From assembly GCA_027068075.1 (NCBI GenBank), contig JAMOUJ010000004.1, positions 1 through 50,019 on the forward strand: 50,019 nucleotides of DNA, read 5' to 3'. The DNA is from Candidatus Aminicenantota bacterium. Lineage in GTDB: Bacteria; Acidobacteriota; Aminicenantia; S016-38. Below, piece by piece: positions 23,742-37,500 of the stretch; within the stretch, counting starts at the first letter, position 1, and every line of letters starts with the position of its first letter. The notes under the pieces are model-generated. The model did not search any database and was not told where the DNA came from. It saw only the letters and a program-made list of their open reading frames with translations. The position numbers were made by a program, and so were the translations under genes.

Positions 23742-25844
23742 GTGAAAAAAGGCAAAATAAATGCGTCCCTTAAACTCAAGGAATTTTACAATCGTGCTGT
23801 GAAGGAATTGAATGGCCTTTCTAAAAGGGCCCTGGCCCCTTTCCTCTTGCTTTTCGTCCGTCCCCTGAGGGCCTGCCCTGCACTTCCCCAGGAGTTTGAG
23901 GCGCAGTTGGTTCCCGTCCTCCTGGCACTTATTTTCATTATAGCCGCAGGGATTTTTTCCGCCCTCAGCCAGGCAAACCACCGCCGCCTCCGCACCGTGA
24001 GCCTTTCCTTCGGCCTGGCCTGGTCTCTTTCCCTGGCCTGGCTTTTCAGGAAGGTTCCCTTTGCCCTGGGGGGAGGAAACTGGGACTCCTGGTACAGCCA
24101 CGCCATGGCGACCACCTTCAAATACTTCTGGAAAAACATGGACTTCAACTACGCCGGCCTATCCTGCTTTTATCCCTTCTACTACCACTACTTTGCGGGA
24201 AAACTGGCCTGGCTCCTTTCTGCGGCTCCCCACGCCGTTCTCAAATACCTCCCCGTAATAATCGCCGCCTTCCTTCCCCTTTTCCTTTACTCCGCCTGGA
24301 GGGCCGTGGTCAGGCCCCACACCGCCCTCTTGATAACGGCCCTGGCCCTGTTCTACTCCTTCCGCCTCTATCTTTACAAGCCCTACGAGTTTCTGAGTTT
24401 AGCCTTCCTTCTTCCCTGGTGGTTTTTCTATTTTGAAGGGGACGGCTCCCCTCGGTCCTGGAAGAGGATCCTGGCCGGGGGCCTGGCGGGGGGAATTCTC
24501 CTGGGAACCTATTACCTCTGGTTCTTTCCGGTCTTTCTTCTTCTGGCCCTGGAGTTTTCCTACGCCGCCCTGGGGAGAAGAAACTTCAGGGAGTGGTGGG
24601 CAAATTTCAGGGGAAAACTCGGGGTACTCTTTTTCACCGCCGTTTTTTCCGCCTTTTTCTGGCTCCCATACCTTCTGGACCTCCTGACCAGGGGAGGGGA
24701 ATCCCTCCAGAACCGGTGGTTTACCGCGGCGGACCTTACCCCATACTTCCCTCTGTATTCCTCCTTTTCCCTGAGGGAAGTCCTCGCCTTTGCCGGACTG
24801 GTCTTCGTAATTTACGCCTTCAGGAAAAACCCGCTGGCCAGGGCCTCAGGGAAACTTCTCCTCGGCCTTTACGCCCTGATTTTGCTCTCCGACCTCCTGG
24901 CCCTGGCGGGAAGCCCCATGCCCAACTTCAGGTTCAATCAAATGCTGGAGATGGTTTACCTGGTGGCCTTCGCCTTTGCCTGGGAGGAGGTGGGGACGCT
25001 GAAAACCTCCTTCAGGGAAAGGACGGTTTTGATTTTTTCCCTGGTGCTCTTTTCCCTCCTTCTTTTAAGACTCCCGGGGATCAAGGATTCAAGGCTTTTT
25101 AAACTGGCGTCCTCACCCGTATTGAACCTGGAAAAAAGGAAGGACTTGAAGGCCCTTTACGGGAAATCCGTGTTAAACCTTCCACCCAGGGCCCTGGTTT
25201 TTATTCCGGCGAAGAAGTTCGTAGCCCAGAACCCCTTTTATTCTCATCCATCGGCCCACCTGGGGGAAAGGCTGGCCTTCCTTTATCTCCTCCAGTTCTC
25301 CCGAAATCCATCCTTTTTCTTCTTCGCCCTGAGGAAGAACAGGTTTTCTCCCGTGGAATACATCTACACGAAAAACGGACGCCTCCGCATCACGGCCTTT
25401 TACGAAAACTATCCCCACAGAAAAGTCCTCTTGAAGTATCTCTTCCAATACGACTTCCTTTCCCGAAGGGTTCTGAAACCGCGGTTCAGAAATGTAATCC
25501 GCAGGGGGGACTTCGTTGCCTGGGTCCCTGACCTCCCCCCCGACTTTTCCTCCCTCACTCCCGTGGAAAAATTCGTGGCGGCGAAGTTCTTGTCCCGGAA
25601 AATTCCCCTCCCCCGGCCCGTATTTTCCAACCCATGGGTAAAGGTATATCGTCTGAAGGAATACCTCCTTTTCTACCGGGAAGACTGCCCCCGAGAGAGG
25701 TGGAGAGGGCTGGAGTTCCTGGTAAAGACCGGGGGTTTCCGGCGGAGGGTTTCCCTGAAGGAGGGGCTGTTAACCACCACCTGCGCCCTGGTGGTCCCCT
25801 GCCCGGAGGCCGGAGAACTTGAGGTTCTCCCAATGAACCCCTGA
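23742..25844 (+). CDS. Polytopic membrane glycosyltransferase, AftA-like (GT-C fold)
   Basis: A 700-residue protein with about 10-12 membrane helices over residues 55-460, then a soluble domain of about 240 residues with the extracytoplasmic look of GT-C enzymes. The segment NWDSWYSHAMATTFKYF followed by FYPFYYHYFAGKLAWLL resembles the N-terminal region of arabinofuranosyltransferase AftA, where an acidic residue in the first large loop is catalytic. Such enzymes use a polyprenyl-phosphate sugar donor. The start is GTG at 23742, judged from the extended -10 located 5 bases before it; translation looks leaderless. Sugar and acceptor are unknown; another GT-C family is possible. Confidence 0.65.
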   Translation: MKKGKINASLKLKEFYNRAVKELNGLSKRALAPFLLLFVRPLRACPALPQEFEAQLVPVLLALIFIIAAGIFSALSQANHRRLRTVSLSFGLAWSLSLAWLFRKVPFALGGGNWDSWYSHAMATTFKYFWKNMDFNYAGLSCFYPFYYHYFAGKLAWLLSAAPHAVLKYLPVIIAAFLPLFLYSAWRAVVRPHTALLITALALFYSFRLYLYKPYEFLSLAFLLPWWFFYFEGDGSPRSWKRILAGGLAGGILLGTYYLWFFPVFLLLALEFSYAALGRRNFREWWANFRGKLGVLFFTAVFSAFFWLPYLLDLLTRGGESLQNRWFTAADLTPYFPLYSSFSLREVLAFAGLVFVIYAFRKNPLARASGKLLLGLYALILLSDLLALAGSPMPNFRFNQMLEMVYLVAFAFAWEEVGTLKTSFRERTVLIFSLVLFSLLLLRLPGIKDSRLFKLASSPVLNLEKRKDLKALYGKSVLNLPPRALVFIPAKKFVAQNPFYSHPSAHLGERLAFLYLLQFSRNPSFFFFALRKNRFSPVEYIYTKNGRLRITAFYENYPHRKVLLKYLFQYDFLSRRVLKPRFRNVIRRGDFVAWVPDLPPDFSSLTPVEKFVAAKFLSRKIPLPRPVFSNPWVKVYRLKEYLLFYREDCPRERWRGLEFLVKTGGFRRRVSLKEGLLTTTCALVVPCPEAGELEVLPMNP

Positions 25845-25894
25845 GTTTGAAAGGAAGGGGTCCATGGCTTTAAAATTTTCCTGGAGGTGAAAAA

Positions 25895-27991
25895 ATGACG
25901 AAAAGAATTCTCCGGGTTCTGACGGTGCTGGCCCTCGCAATTCTGCCTTCCCGGGCCTTCACCCTGAAGGATGTTTTAAGTTCACCCTTCCCCTATTCTC
26001 TGACGGCCTCCCCCAAGGAAGACCTTATAGCCTGGGTTTTCAACCAACGGGGAATAAGGAACATATGGATAGCCCGGGCTCCCGACTTTCACCCCAGAAA
26101 ACTCACCAATTACGCCGAAGACGACGGCCAGGAGATAAGTCAACTGGTCTTTTCCCCCGACGGCGAAACGATCCTTTTCGTCAGGGGAGAAGGACCCAAC
26201 CGGGAGGGAGAACATCCCAACCCCACCAGCGATCCCCGGGGAGCAAAAAGGGAAGTGTGGGCCGTGAGTTTGAAGGACGGGCGGGCGTGGAAAATCGGCG
26301 AAGGAACGGAACCCGCCGTCTCTCCCAGGGGAGATGTGGTGGTATTCCGCAGGGGAAAAACCGTCCTCTACTCCCCCCTTAAGGGCTCCGAAAAACCCAG
26401 GGTTTTGTTTAAAGCCCGGGGAAGAAACCAGGGTTTCGTCTGGTCTCCCTGCGGGGAAAAACTGGCCTTCGTAAGCCGCAGGGGCGATCACAGTTTCGTA
26501 GGAATCTACGACTTCAAGAAGGGAAAAATCCTGTGGGTCCTTCCCGATGTGAACCGGGACAGTCATCCCGTATGGTCCCCGGACGGGAAAAAACTGGCCT
26601 TCATAAGAATCCCCGGGGCCACCATGGAGTTTGACCCCATCTGGAGAAGGTGGGATGTGCCCTTTTCCGTATGGGTGTTTGATGTAACCACCGGTAAAGG
26701 CAGGAAGGTTTTTGAGTCCCAGCGGGGAAGCGGATTCGCCCTTTACTATCCGCGGACTCCCCTTCTCTGGCCCCGGCCCTACCGGCTGGTTTTCTACTCG
26801 GAGCAGGACGGGTGGATGCACCTTTACTCCCTGAACCTCAAAACTGGAAGGGCCCGGTGTCTGACCCCTGGAAACTACGAGGTGGAAAACCTTGACCTCT
26901 CCCCCGGTGGAAAATACTTGGTCTTCAATTCCAATAAGGAGGACATAGACCGGAGACACCTCTGGACCGTTTCCGTGGCGGGGGGCCCCCTGAGGAGGAT
27001 TACCCGGGGAAAAACCATAGAATGGTCCCCCCGTTTTCTGCCCTCCGGGAACTACATAGCCTTCCTGTGGTCCTCCGGAAAGCATCCCGCCTCCGTGGCG
27101 GTGCTGGACCTCAAAACCGGAAAAAGACGGTCCATAACGGATGACCTCATACCCGCCAGTTTTCCAGAAAACCTCCTGGTGGAAGCAGAGCCGGTGGTTT
27201 TCCGGGCCGGGGACGGCCTGGAGATTCACGGGCAACTCTTTCTTCCCCGGGGCTTGAAGGAGGGAGAGAAAAGGCCGGCTTTGATATTCATGCACGGAGG
27301 CCCCATAAGGCAAATGCTTCTGGGCTGGCATTATTTTTACTACTACCACAACTCCTACGCCTTCAATCAATACATGGTTAACCGGGGCTTCGTGGTCCTT
27401 TCGGTGAACTACCGTTCAGGCATAGGCTACGGGGCAAGTTTCAGGACCGCTCCTCATCAGGGACCGGAGGGGGCCTCGGAGTATCAGGACATCCTGGCCG
27501 CCGCCAGGTTCCTCCAGCGTCTTTCCCAGGTGGATCCCCTGAGAATAGGGCTGTGGGGAGGTTCTTACGGCGGATACCTCACCGCCCTGGGCCTGGCCAG
27601 GGATTCGGACCTCTTCGCCGCCGGGGTGGACCTCCACGGGGTTCACGACTGGTCCTGGAGGGGGATGAGGAGGGGAGTTGAAGACTGGGGAATCTCCAGG
27701 GAAAGGCTCCGCCTGGCCAGGCTCTCCTCTCCGGTGGCCGACCTCCAATTCTGGACTTCCCCGGTTCTGTTCATCCACGGCGACGACGACAGGAATGTGG
27801 ACTTCATACAGACGGTGGACCTGGTCCAGAGGCTTCGGCGCCTGGGGAGAGCCCATGTGGAAACCCTGGTCTTCCCGGACGAGGTCCACGACTTCCTCCT
27901 TTACCGCAACTGGCTGAGGGCCTACGAGGCGGCGGCGGACTTCTTCCTAAGATTCCTCAGCGTCCCGGAGGCCCAATCCAGGAAAAAATAA
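25895..27991 (+). CDS. Secreted S9 family peptidase (acylaminoacyl/dipeptidyl peptidase type)
   Basis: A 698-residue exported serine peptidase. It has a signal peptide (about 1-22), a WD40-like beta-propeller (about 30-425) with repeated SPDG and WSPDGKKLAF motifs, and an alpha/beta-hydrolase domain (about 430-690). The catalytic triad is Ser557 (GLWGGSYGGY), Asp632 (HGDDDRNVD) and His665 (PDEVHDF). The oxyanion region FMHGGP is at about 465-470. The propeller restricts access to short peptides. The start has GGAGG 7 bases upstream. Its 3' end overlaps the convergent M50-like gene by 35 bases. Confidence 0.93.
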   Translation: MTKRILRVLTVLALAILPSRAFTLKDVLSSPFPYSLTASPKEDLIAWVFNQRGIRNIWIARAPDFHPRKLTNYAEDDGQEISQLVFSPDGETILFVRGEGPNREGEHPNPTSDPRGAKREVWAVSLKDGRAWKIGEGTEPAVSPRGDVVVFRRGKTVLYSPLKGSEKPRVLFKARGRNQGFVWSPCGEKLAFVSRRGDHSFVGIYDFKKGKILWVLPDVNRDSHPVWSPDGKKLAFIRIPGATMEFDPIWRRWDVPFSVWVFDVTTGKGRKVFESQRGSGFALYYPRTPLLWPRPYRLVFYSEQDGWMHLYSLNLKTGRARCLTPGNYEVENLDLSPGGKYLVFNSNKEDIDRRHLWTVSVAGGPLRRITRGKTIEWSPRFLPSGNYIAFLWSSGKHPASVAVLDLKTGKRRSITDDLIPASFPENLLVEAEPVVFRAGDGLEIHGQLFLPRGLKEGEKRPALIFMHGGPIRQMLLGWHYFYYYHNSYAFNQYMVNRGFVVLSVNYRSGIGYGASFRTAPHQGPEGASEYQDILAAARFLQRLSQVDPLRIGLWGGSYGGYLTALGLARDSDLFAAGVDLHGVHDWSWRGMRRGVEDWGISRERLRLARLSSPVADLQFWTSPVLFIHGDDDRNVDFIQTVDLVQRLRRLGRAHVETLVFPDEVHDFLLYRNWLRAYEAAADFFLRFLSVPEAQSRKK

Positions 27992-28625
27992 GGAAGGAGA
28001 GAACCACCAGGACAAGGTAACTCAGGGCAAAGACCAGCATCAGGGGTGGATTTATCCTTTCCCCCTCCAGGTCTTCTGGGGGAAGTTTTCCTCCGAAGAT
28101 TATGTACAGAACCGCCGAGGCGGCCACGGGAAGCGGAATTTTCATCAGGATCATCAGGGGGAGGAATAGGAGAAGGCTTACAACCTTCCCCGCCCGGCGG
28201 AAACCTTCGGTGAGGCTGAAACCCCAGGCGTAAAGCATGTGGCCCCCGTCCAGGGGATAGGCGGGAAAGAGGTTGAGGAGGTTTACAACCGCCAGGGCCC
28301 CCAGGAGGTTCTTAAGGCCCTCGCCGGACTTTACCCTGGCCAGGGTGGCAAAGGCGAAAAGAAAGGCCAGGCTGAAGATAGGTCCCCCCAGGGCGACGAA
28401 AAAATCCTTCCACCTCTCCGGGGGATTTTTCACCAGTTCTATGCGAAAAAATCCCCTGGCCTTGCTAACGGTGGGCCCCACCCTGACCCCCACCAGTGCG
28501 GCGAAGACCATGTGCCCAAGACCGTGGACCATGCCGAAGGAGAGGAGGACCCACGGCCAGGCCAGGGAAATAACCCCCATGAGTGTGAAAAGACCGGCTC
28601 CCAGGGACCAAAGAAGGAGGAACAC
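27957..28625 (-). CDS. M50 (site-2 protease)-like membrane protein with altered active site
   Basis: A 222-residue integral membrane protein with about six helices. It keeps the second M50 motif, NLFPAYPLDGGHML (Asn118, Asp126), and the surrounding family layout. The zinc motif HExxH reads His34-Gly-Leu-Gly-His38 (MVHGLGHMV), because the codon for the catalytic Glu is GGT. The protein can still bind metal through two His and one Asp but should not cleave peptide bonds. It may be a binding pseudo-protease. It is convergent with and overlaps the S9 peptidase gene. Confidence 0.82.
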   Translation of the reverse strand: MFLLLWSLGAGLFTLMGVISLAWPWVLLSFGMVHGLGHMVFAALVGVRVGPTVSKARGFFRIELVKNPPERWKDFFVALGGPIFSLAFLFAFATLARVKSGEGLKNLLGALAVVNLLNLFPAYPLDGGHMLYAWGFSLTEGFRRAGKVVSLLLFLPLMILMKIPLPVAASAVLYIIFGGKLPPEDLEGERINPPLMLVFALSYLVLVVLSFLIFSWIGPPGR

Positions 28626-28667
28626 CGCCTGCCCTAACCTCCCCTGGTTAGAATTTCGCCCGACGAC

Positions 28668-30809
28668 TCAAAATTCAACATTTTTGTAGGGTTCAATTCC
28701 CATGTTGTAGAAGATGAAGGAGAGAACATCGGTGTAGTAATTTATCAGACGGGTGGTTCCTGAGGCTCCTCCGTGTCCGGCCTTGGTTTCAATCCTGATG
28801 AGAACGGGATTGGGTCCCTTGTACTTCTCCTGGAGGGTGGCTATGTACTTGAAGGAATGGGCCGGAAACACCCTGTCGTCGTGGTCTGCGGTGGTTACCA
28901 GAACCGCCGGGTAGGGAAGTCCCTCCTTTATGTTGTGGAGGGGTGAGTATTTTATGAGGTATTTGAACTGCTCGGGGTTGTCGCTGGAACCGTATTCGCT
29001 CACCCAGGCCCATCCTATGGTGAACTTCTGGAATCTGAGCATGTCCATTACCCCCACCGCCGCCACCGCCACGCGGAAAAGTTCGGGTCTCTGGTTTATA
29101 ACCGCCCCTATCAGAAGTCCGCCGTTGGAGCCTCCGAAGATGGCCAGGTGCTGTGGGTCCGTGTATCCTTCCCTGATCAGGTACTCCGCCGCCGCTATGA
29201 AGTCGTCAAAGACATTTTGCTTGTTTTCCAGCATGCCGGCCCGGTGCCATTTTTCTCCGTACTCTCCCCCGCCCCGCAGGCAGGCCATGGCGTAAACCCC
29301 GTCGTTTTCCAGGATGGGCAGCATGGTGAGGCGGAATCCGGGCCTCAAGGCTATGTTGAACCCTCCGTATCCGTAAAGGAGGGTGGGCCTTTTACCGTCC
29401 AGTTTCAATCCCTTCCTGTGAACGATGAAGAGGGGAACCCTGGTGCCGTCCTTGCTCCTGTAGAAAACCTCCCTGGTTTCGTAATCCTCCGGGTTGAACT
29501 TCACCTTAGACTTCTTGAAGACTTCCACCTGGTTCTTTTCCACATCGTAGCGGTAAACGGTGGGAGGATAGGTGAAGGAGGTGAACACGAAGAAGGTCTC
29601 CTTGTCCCAGGGCCTTCCTCCAAACCCGTAGGCGGTGCCGATGGCTGGGAGGGAAATGTCGTAGAGGTGTCTGCCCTCCCGGGTGAAAACCCTGGGAACG
29701 GAGTTGGCATCCTTCAGGTACACGGCGATGAACTTCCCGCCCACCATGGAAACATTTTCCAGTTTATCCTCCGATTCAGGGATTACATCCTTCCAGTTCT
29801 CCCTGGAGGGCTTTTTCAAATCCACCTTCACCAGGCGGTAATTGGGGGCGTTGAGGTCCGTGAGGATGTAAAATTTTCCGTCGGCCTCTCCCACGAAGTT
29901 GAAGTGAGCATCGGGCATGTCAATAAGTTTCACCACCGGAGAGTTCTCCTTGGTCAGGTCTTTGTAGTAGAGCATGTTTCCGGTGGATGCCCCCTCCCAC
30001 ACCGATATTATCAGGTACTTCTCGTCCGGGGTCACATAGGGGGAAAATCCCCTCCGGGGATGCTCCCGGTCCTGGTATACCAGTTCGTCCTCCTCCTGGG
30101 AAGTGCCGGCCCTGTGGTAGTAAACCTTCTGATAGAGGTTGGCCTCCTTTAGGCTCTGCCCCTTTTTGGGTTCGGGATACCTGCTGTAGAAAAATCCGTC
30201 CTTATACCAGGCCGTTCCGGAGAATTTTATCCACTTCAGGTGGTCGGGAAGGGGACGGCCGGTTTTGAAGTCCACCACGAAGACCTCCCTCCAGTCGGAG
30301 CCGCCCCGGGATATGGAGTAGGAGTAGTACTTCATATCGCGGGAAAAGGAAAGCCCGGTGAGAAGAACGGAGTTGTCCCTGGAAAACTTATTGGGGTCAA
30401 GAAGAACCCTGGGCTCTCCCCCGAGGCCCTTCTGGATGTAAACCACGCTCTGCTCCTGGAGGCCGGAGTTTTTCTGGAAAACATAATAATCTTCCCCCAC
30501 CTTCCAGGGCACGGAATACTTCTCGTAATTCCAGAGTTCCCTTAACCTCTTCCTTATCTTATCCCGGAAGGGGATTTTAGAGAAGTAGGTTTCGGTGAGT
30601 TTCTTCTCCGCCTCTATCCACTTCTTCACCTCCGGAGAGTTTATGTCCTCCATCCAGCGGTAGGGGTCTGCCACCTTGGTGCCGAAGTAGTCGTCCACCA
30701 CATCTACCTTTTTTGCCACGGGATATTTAAGTCCCTTCCTCTTCCCGCAGTGGGTAAGAGCCACTGCAACTACGAAGAGGAGCAGGGCCAGGGGGGTGAG
30801 TCTTTTCAT
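28668..30809 (-). CDS. Prolyl oligopeptidase (S9A), exported
   Basis: A 713-residue post-proline-cleaving serine peptidase. Residues 1-20 form a signal sequence ending at Cys21 (ALTHC), possibly a lipoprotein although His at -1 is unusual. The opening DDYFGTKVADPYRWMED is the classic POP N-terminus. A seven-bladed propeller spans about 90-430. The catalytic domain carries Ser561 (FGGSNGGLL), Asp645 (DHDDRVFP) and His679 (KAGHGGA). AAGGAGG precedes the ATG. It lies 27 bases downstream of the beta-galactosidase gene and may be co-transcribed with it. Confidence 0.94.
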   Translation of the reverse strand: MKRLTPLALLLFVVAVALTHCGKRKGLKYPVAKKVDVVDDYFGTKVADPYRWMEDINSPEVKKWIEAEKKLTETYFSKIPFRDKIRKRLRELWNYEKYSVPWKVGEDYYVFQKNSGLQEQSVVYIQKGLGGEPRVLLDPNKFSRDNSVLLTGLSFSRDMKYYSYSISRGGSDWREVFVVDFKTGRPLPDHLKWIKFSGTAWYKDGFFYSRYPEPKKGQSLKEANLYQKVYYHRAGTSQEEDELVYQDREHPRRGFSPYVTPDEKYLIISVWEGASTGNMLYYKDLTKENSPVVKLIDMPDAHFNFVGEADGKFYILTDLNAPNYRLVKVDLKKPSRENWKDVIPESEDKLENVSMVGGKFIAVYLKDANSVPRVFTREGRHLYDISLPAIGTAYGFGGRPWDKETFFVFTSFTYPPTVYRYDVEKNQVEVFKKSKVKFNPEDYETREVFYRSKDGTRVPLFIVHRKGLKLDGKRPTLLYGYGGFNIALRPGFRLTMLPILENDGVYAMACLRGGGEYGEKWHRAGMLENKQNVFDDFIAAAEYLIREGYTDPQHLAIFGGSNGGLLIGAVINQRPELFRVAVAAVGVMDMLRFQKFTIGWAWVSEYGSSDNPEQFKYLIKYSPLHNIKEGLPYPAVLVTTADHDDRVFPAHSFKYIATLQEKYKGPNPVLIRIETKAGHGGASGTTRLINYYTDVLSFIFYNMGIEPYKNVEF

Positions 30810-30836
30810 AAAAACCTCCTTTTTCCAGTTTCCAGT

Positions 30837-34064
<3,228 letters not shown>

Positions 34065-34066
34065 TC

Positions 34067-34546
34067 ATGAGAATTTACACCATAGGCCACAGCAACCACC
34101 CTCTTGATTTTTTCCTTTCCCTCCTTGAAAAGTTTTCGGTGGAGGCGGTGGCCGATGTTCGCTCCCATCCCTTCAGCAAATTCGTTCCCCACTTCAACCG
34201 GGAAAACCTAAAGGAAGCCCTCCAGAGAAGGGGGATTGAATACATCTGGATGGGGAGGGAATTGGGAGGGAAGTTCACCCTGGGGAAACACCGGGAACTG
34301 ATCCTCCCCGACGGAAAAATAGACTGGGACAGGGTGAGGAGGGCTGATTTTTTCCTGAGGGGAATTGAGAAACTCCTCGGTCTGGCCCGGGAGAAAACCG
34401 TGGCCGTGATGTGCGCCGAAGAGAACCCTGCCCGATGCCATCGGGGTTTTCTCATAACCCCTGCCCTTCTGGAAAGGGGGGTTCAGGTTTTCCACATAAG
34501 GAGGGACGGGCGGGCCCACCCGGCTCAGAGGGACCTCTTCACTTGA
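34067..34546 (+). CDS. DUF488 family protein
   Basis: A 159-residue cytoplasmic protein of the DUF488 family, recognised from the start MRIYTIGHSNHPLDFF, the block AVADVRSHPFSKFVPHFNRENL and the near-terminal MCAEENPARCHRGFLI, with its conserved Cys, Arg and His. The biochemical function is not established. AAAGGG sits only 3 bases before the ATG, behind a TAAAAT box, so the leader is very short. Its 3' end overlaps the convergent RND gene by 22 bases. Confidence 0.88.
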   Translation: MRIYTIGHSNHPLDFFLSLLEKFSVEAVADVRSHPFSKFVPHFNRENLKEALQRRGIEYIWMGRELGGKFTLGKHRELILPDGKIDWDRVRRADFFLRGIEKLLGLAREKTVAVMCAEENPARCHRGFLITPALLERGVQVFHIRRDGRAHPAQRDLFT

Positions 34547-37500
34547 AGGGCCAGATAGTAGAAAATCGGGATCACCAATGGAACCAACAGGGCGGAGGTG
34601 GTAAGCCCGCCCACGGTGCAAAGGGCCAGGGTGGTCCATATGTCGGCCTGGCCTCCCCGGTGGGATAAGACCAGGGGAAGCATCCCGAAAACCGTGGTGG
34701 CGCTGGTTATGAAAATGGGCCTTATCCTTTCGGAGGCTCCCTTCACCGCCGCCTCCACGGGGCTCAATCCCATCTTCAGGTAATTGTTGCTGTGGTCCAC
34801 CAGGACGATGGCGTTGTTGACCGCAATTCCGAAGAGCAAGATTAGACCTATGTAAGCCGTGGAGTCAAAGGGGAAATCCGAGAGAACGAAGGCCAGAAAA
34901 ACCCCTATCAAGCCCAGGGGAATGGTCATCATAACCACCAGGGGCTGGAGGAAACTTTCGTACAGCATGGCCAGAAGGAGGAATATGAGGAAAACGGACA
35001 CCACCATGGCGAACCTTATCTGTTTCATCTCCGTTTCCTTCATCCACCAGTGCGGTACTTCCAAACTCTTGGTAAACCCGGGCGGGAGGGTCAGGTTTTC
35101 GTAAATGGCCTTTTCCAAGGCCTTTCCCTTCTTGTAAGAGCCCAGGTAGTCCCACTGAACCAGGGCCACATATTGCTGATCTTCCCTCTCTATACCTCCC
35201 CTGGTCTTTTCTTCCCTGAGGTCAACCACCTGGTTCACCCTGTAGGGGATTTTCTTCTGGCTTAAAAATTCCATTTTGAGGAGGTCCTGAAGTTCGGGCT
35301 CCTGCATCCTGGGCTTCACCTCCAGGTCCATCTCCCTCTGGGCCAGTTTAATCCTCTGATAAATTCCCCGGGAGCGGATGGCCGGGGCTATTTGGTAGAG
35401 AAAATTCCTGGGGTTGACCCCGAACTTCCTCATGTTGTCAAACCTCAATTCCATGGAATAGTACTTCCTGTCCCCTCCCCAGAAGAACCCCCTCTGAAAG
35501 CGAATTTTGGCCTCCTCAATTCTGCGGTTCATGAGAAGGGTTTTTACCAGGGCCCGGGCCACCATTTTCAACTTCTCAAAATCGTAGCCCTTTAAAACGA
35601 TAGAATAGGGAAGAAAACTCCCGGTGGTGGGGGAATAATAATACCCCTGGGGGTCAAAACCCCACACCCCTATACCTATTCCGGCCATGTTGGTGGCCAG
35701 TTGGATGAGTTCCTGCTTGAGCATGTATGGATAGGCGGAAAACTCTATCTTTTCAGGAAATTCCACCTCCATGTAGGCGGTGGTCTCCCGGATCCAGGTT
35801 TTCACCTCCTTGGGATAGGGCTTGGAAAGAACGAGATTTTCAAACTGAAGGATGGTCTTTTTGGTGTCCTCAAAGGCCGAACCCGGGGGCAGATTAACCC
35901 AGACCTCAAGTTTTTGCTTTTGATACCACGAGAAAAACCGGCCGAAGGTAACATTTTTGTAAAAAAGTTTAGAAGAGAAAAGGAAAACGAGGACCAGGGG
36001 CAGGAGCACGAAGAGGGGATATCTCACCGCAAAGCGGATAAAACCTTCCCTCCTTATCTCCTTCCGCCTCCGCGTCTTGAACTTCATTCTGGCGGAAAGG
36101 GAAGGTATTAGGGTAAAGGCCACCAATACGGAGGAGACGAGGGCGATGGCCACTATGTAGGCCAAGGGGAGGTAGTAAATTCTTAGCCTGCCCTGGAAAT
36201 AGGCGAAGGAAAAGAAAACTATTATGGTGGTGGCGGTGGAAGCGAGGACCGGAAGAACCACCTCCCTGGCCCCCCTGAGGGAGGCCTCCAGGGGCGGAAC
36301 TCCCTCCTCCCTCAGCCTCATGATGTTCTCAAAAACCACCACGGCGTTATCCACGAACATGCCGTATCCCAGGGCAAAGCCCGAAAGCGTAAGAAGGTTT
36401 ACAGGAATGCGCAGGATGTAAACGACGGTGAAGGTGGCGAAAACCGAGAAAATCACGGAGGATATGACCAGAAGCGAGGGCTTCAAATCGCGGAAGATCA
36501 AGAGAAGAATGCTGAAAATTATAAGGAGAATAAGCAGGGAAAGTTTTATCAGCCTGTTTAACCTTTTTCGCAGTTCCTTGCTTTCGTCCTCCACGATTTT
36601 AGTGGAGACTATTCCGCCCAGCCTTTTTTCTATCCTGGCAATTTCTTCCTTCAGAACCGAGGCCAGTTTCAAGGAGGGGGCACCCTTTTCCTTGTAGATG
36701 TCAAGGGTCACCACCGGCATTCCCTGATACCTTTTTTCCTCCTGTATTTCCTTCATCCCCACATCAACCCTACCGAGGTCCTTTATCCGCAAAACCCCTC
36801 CCCTGGAGGGAACGATGAGGTCCTCCAGGTCCACCACGGAGGAGGCGCTGGAGGAAAGGCTTAGGATCACATCCTTCCCCGCCTCCCTTACCGAAAAGGA
36901 GGGGAGGTTGAAAAAGGACTTCCCTATGGCCGAATAGACCTGGTAAATGTTGATTCCGTAAAGATTGAGGCGGTCGGGATCAAGGGATATCTTCACCTCC
37001 ACCTCTGCCCCTCCCCAAAGTTCCACCCGGGAGACACCACCTATCCCCTTGAGCCTGGGAAGAAACTCCCTTTCGGCGATGCTTCTTATACTCTGGAGCG
37101 GGAGGTGGGAAAATATACCCACCGAGAGAAAGGCCTTCCTCTTAAATTCTTCAGGAACGAAGGGCTGGACCTTCAGGGAACGGCGGGCGGATAGGGGAAG
37201 GTTCTTTTTTATGCGGTTCAGCCTTTCCTTTACGGCAAGGTAAGCGAATTCCATGTTGGTATTTCGGGTAAACTCCACATCTATTTTGGCCTGATTTTCC
37301 GAACAAAGGGTTTTAACCTTCCTCACCCCTTTGAGTCCGCTTATGGCCTCCTCCACCGGAAGGGCAACCCTTTCCAGGATGCTCTCAGGGGAGGCCCCAA
37401 ACCAGAAGTCCGTGATGGTCAGGGAGGGAAGTTTTTCGTCGGGCACCAATTCCACCGGGGTATGGCGAATGGAATAAACCCCAAGCAAAAATATGGAGGC

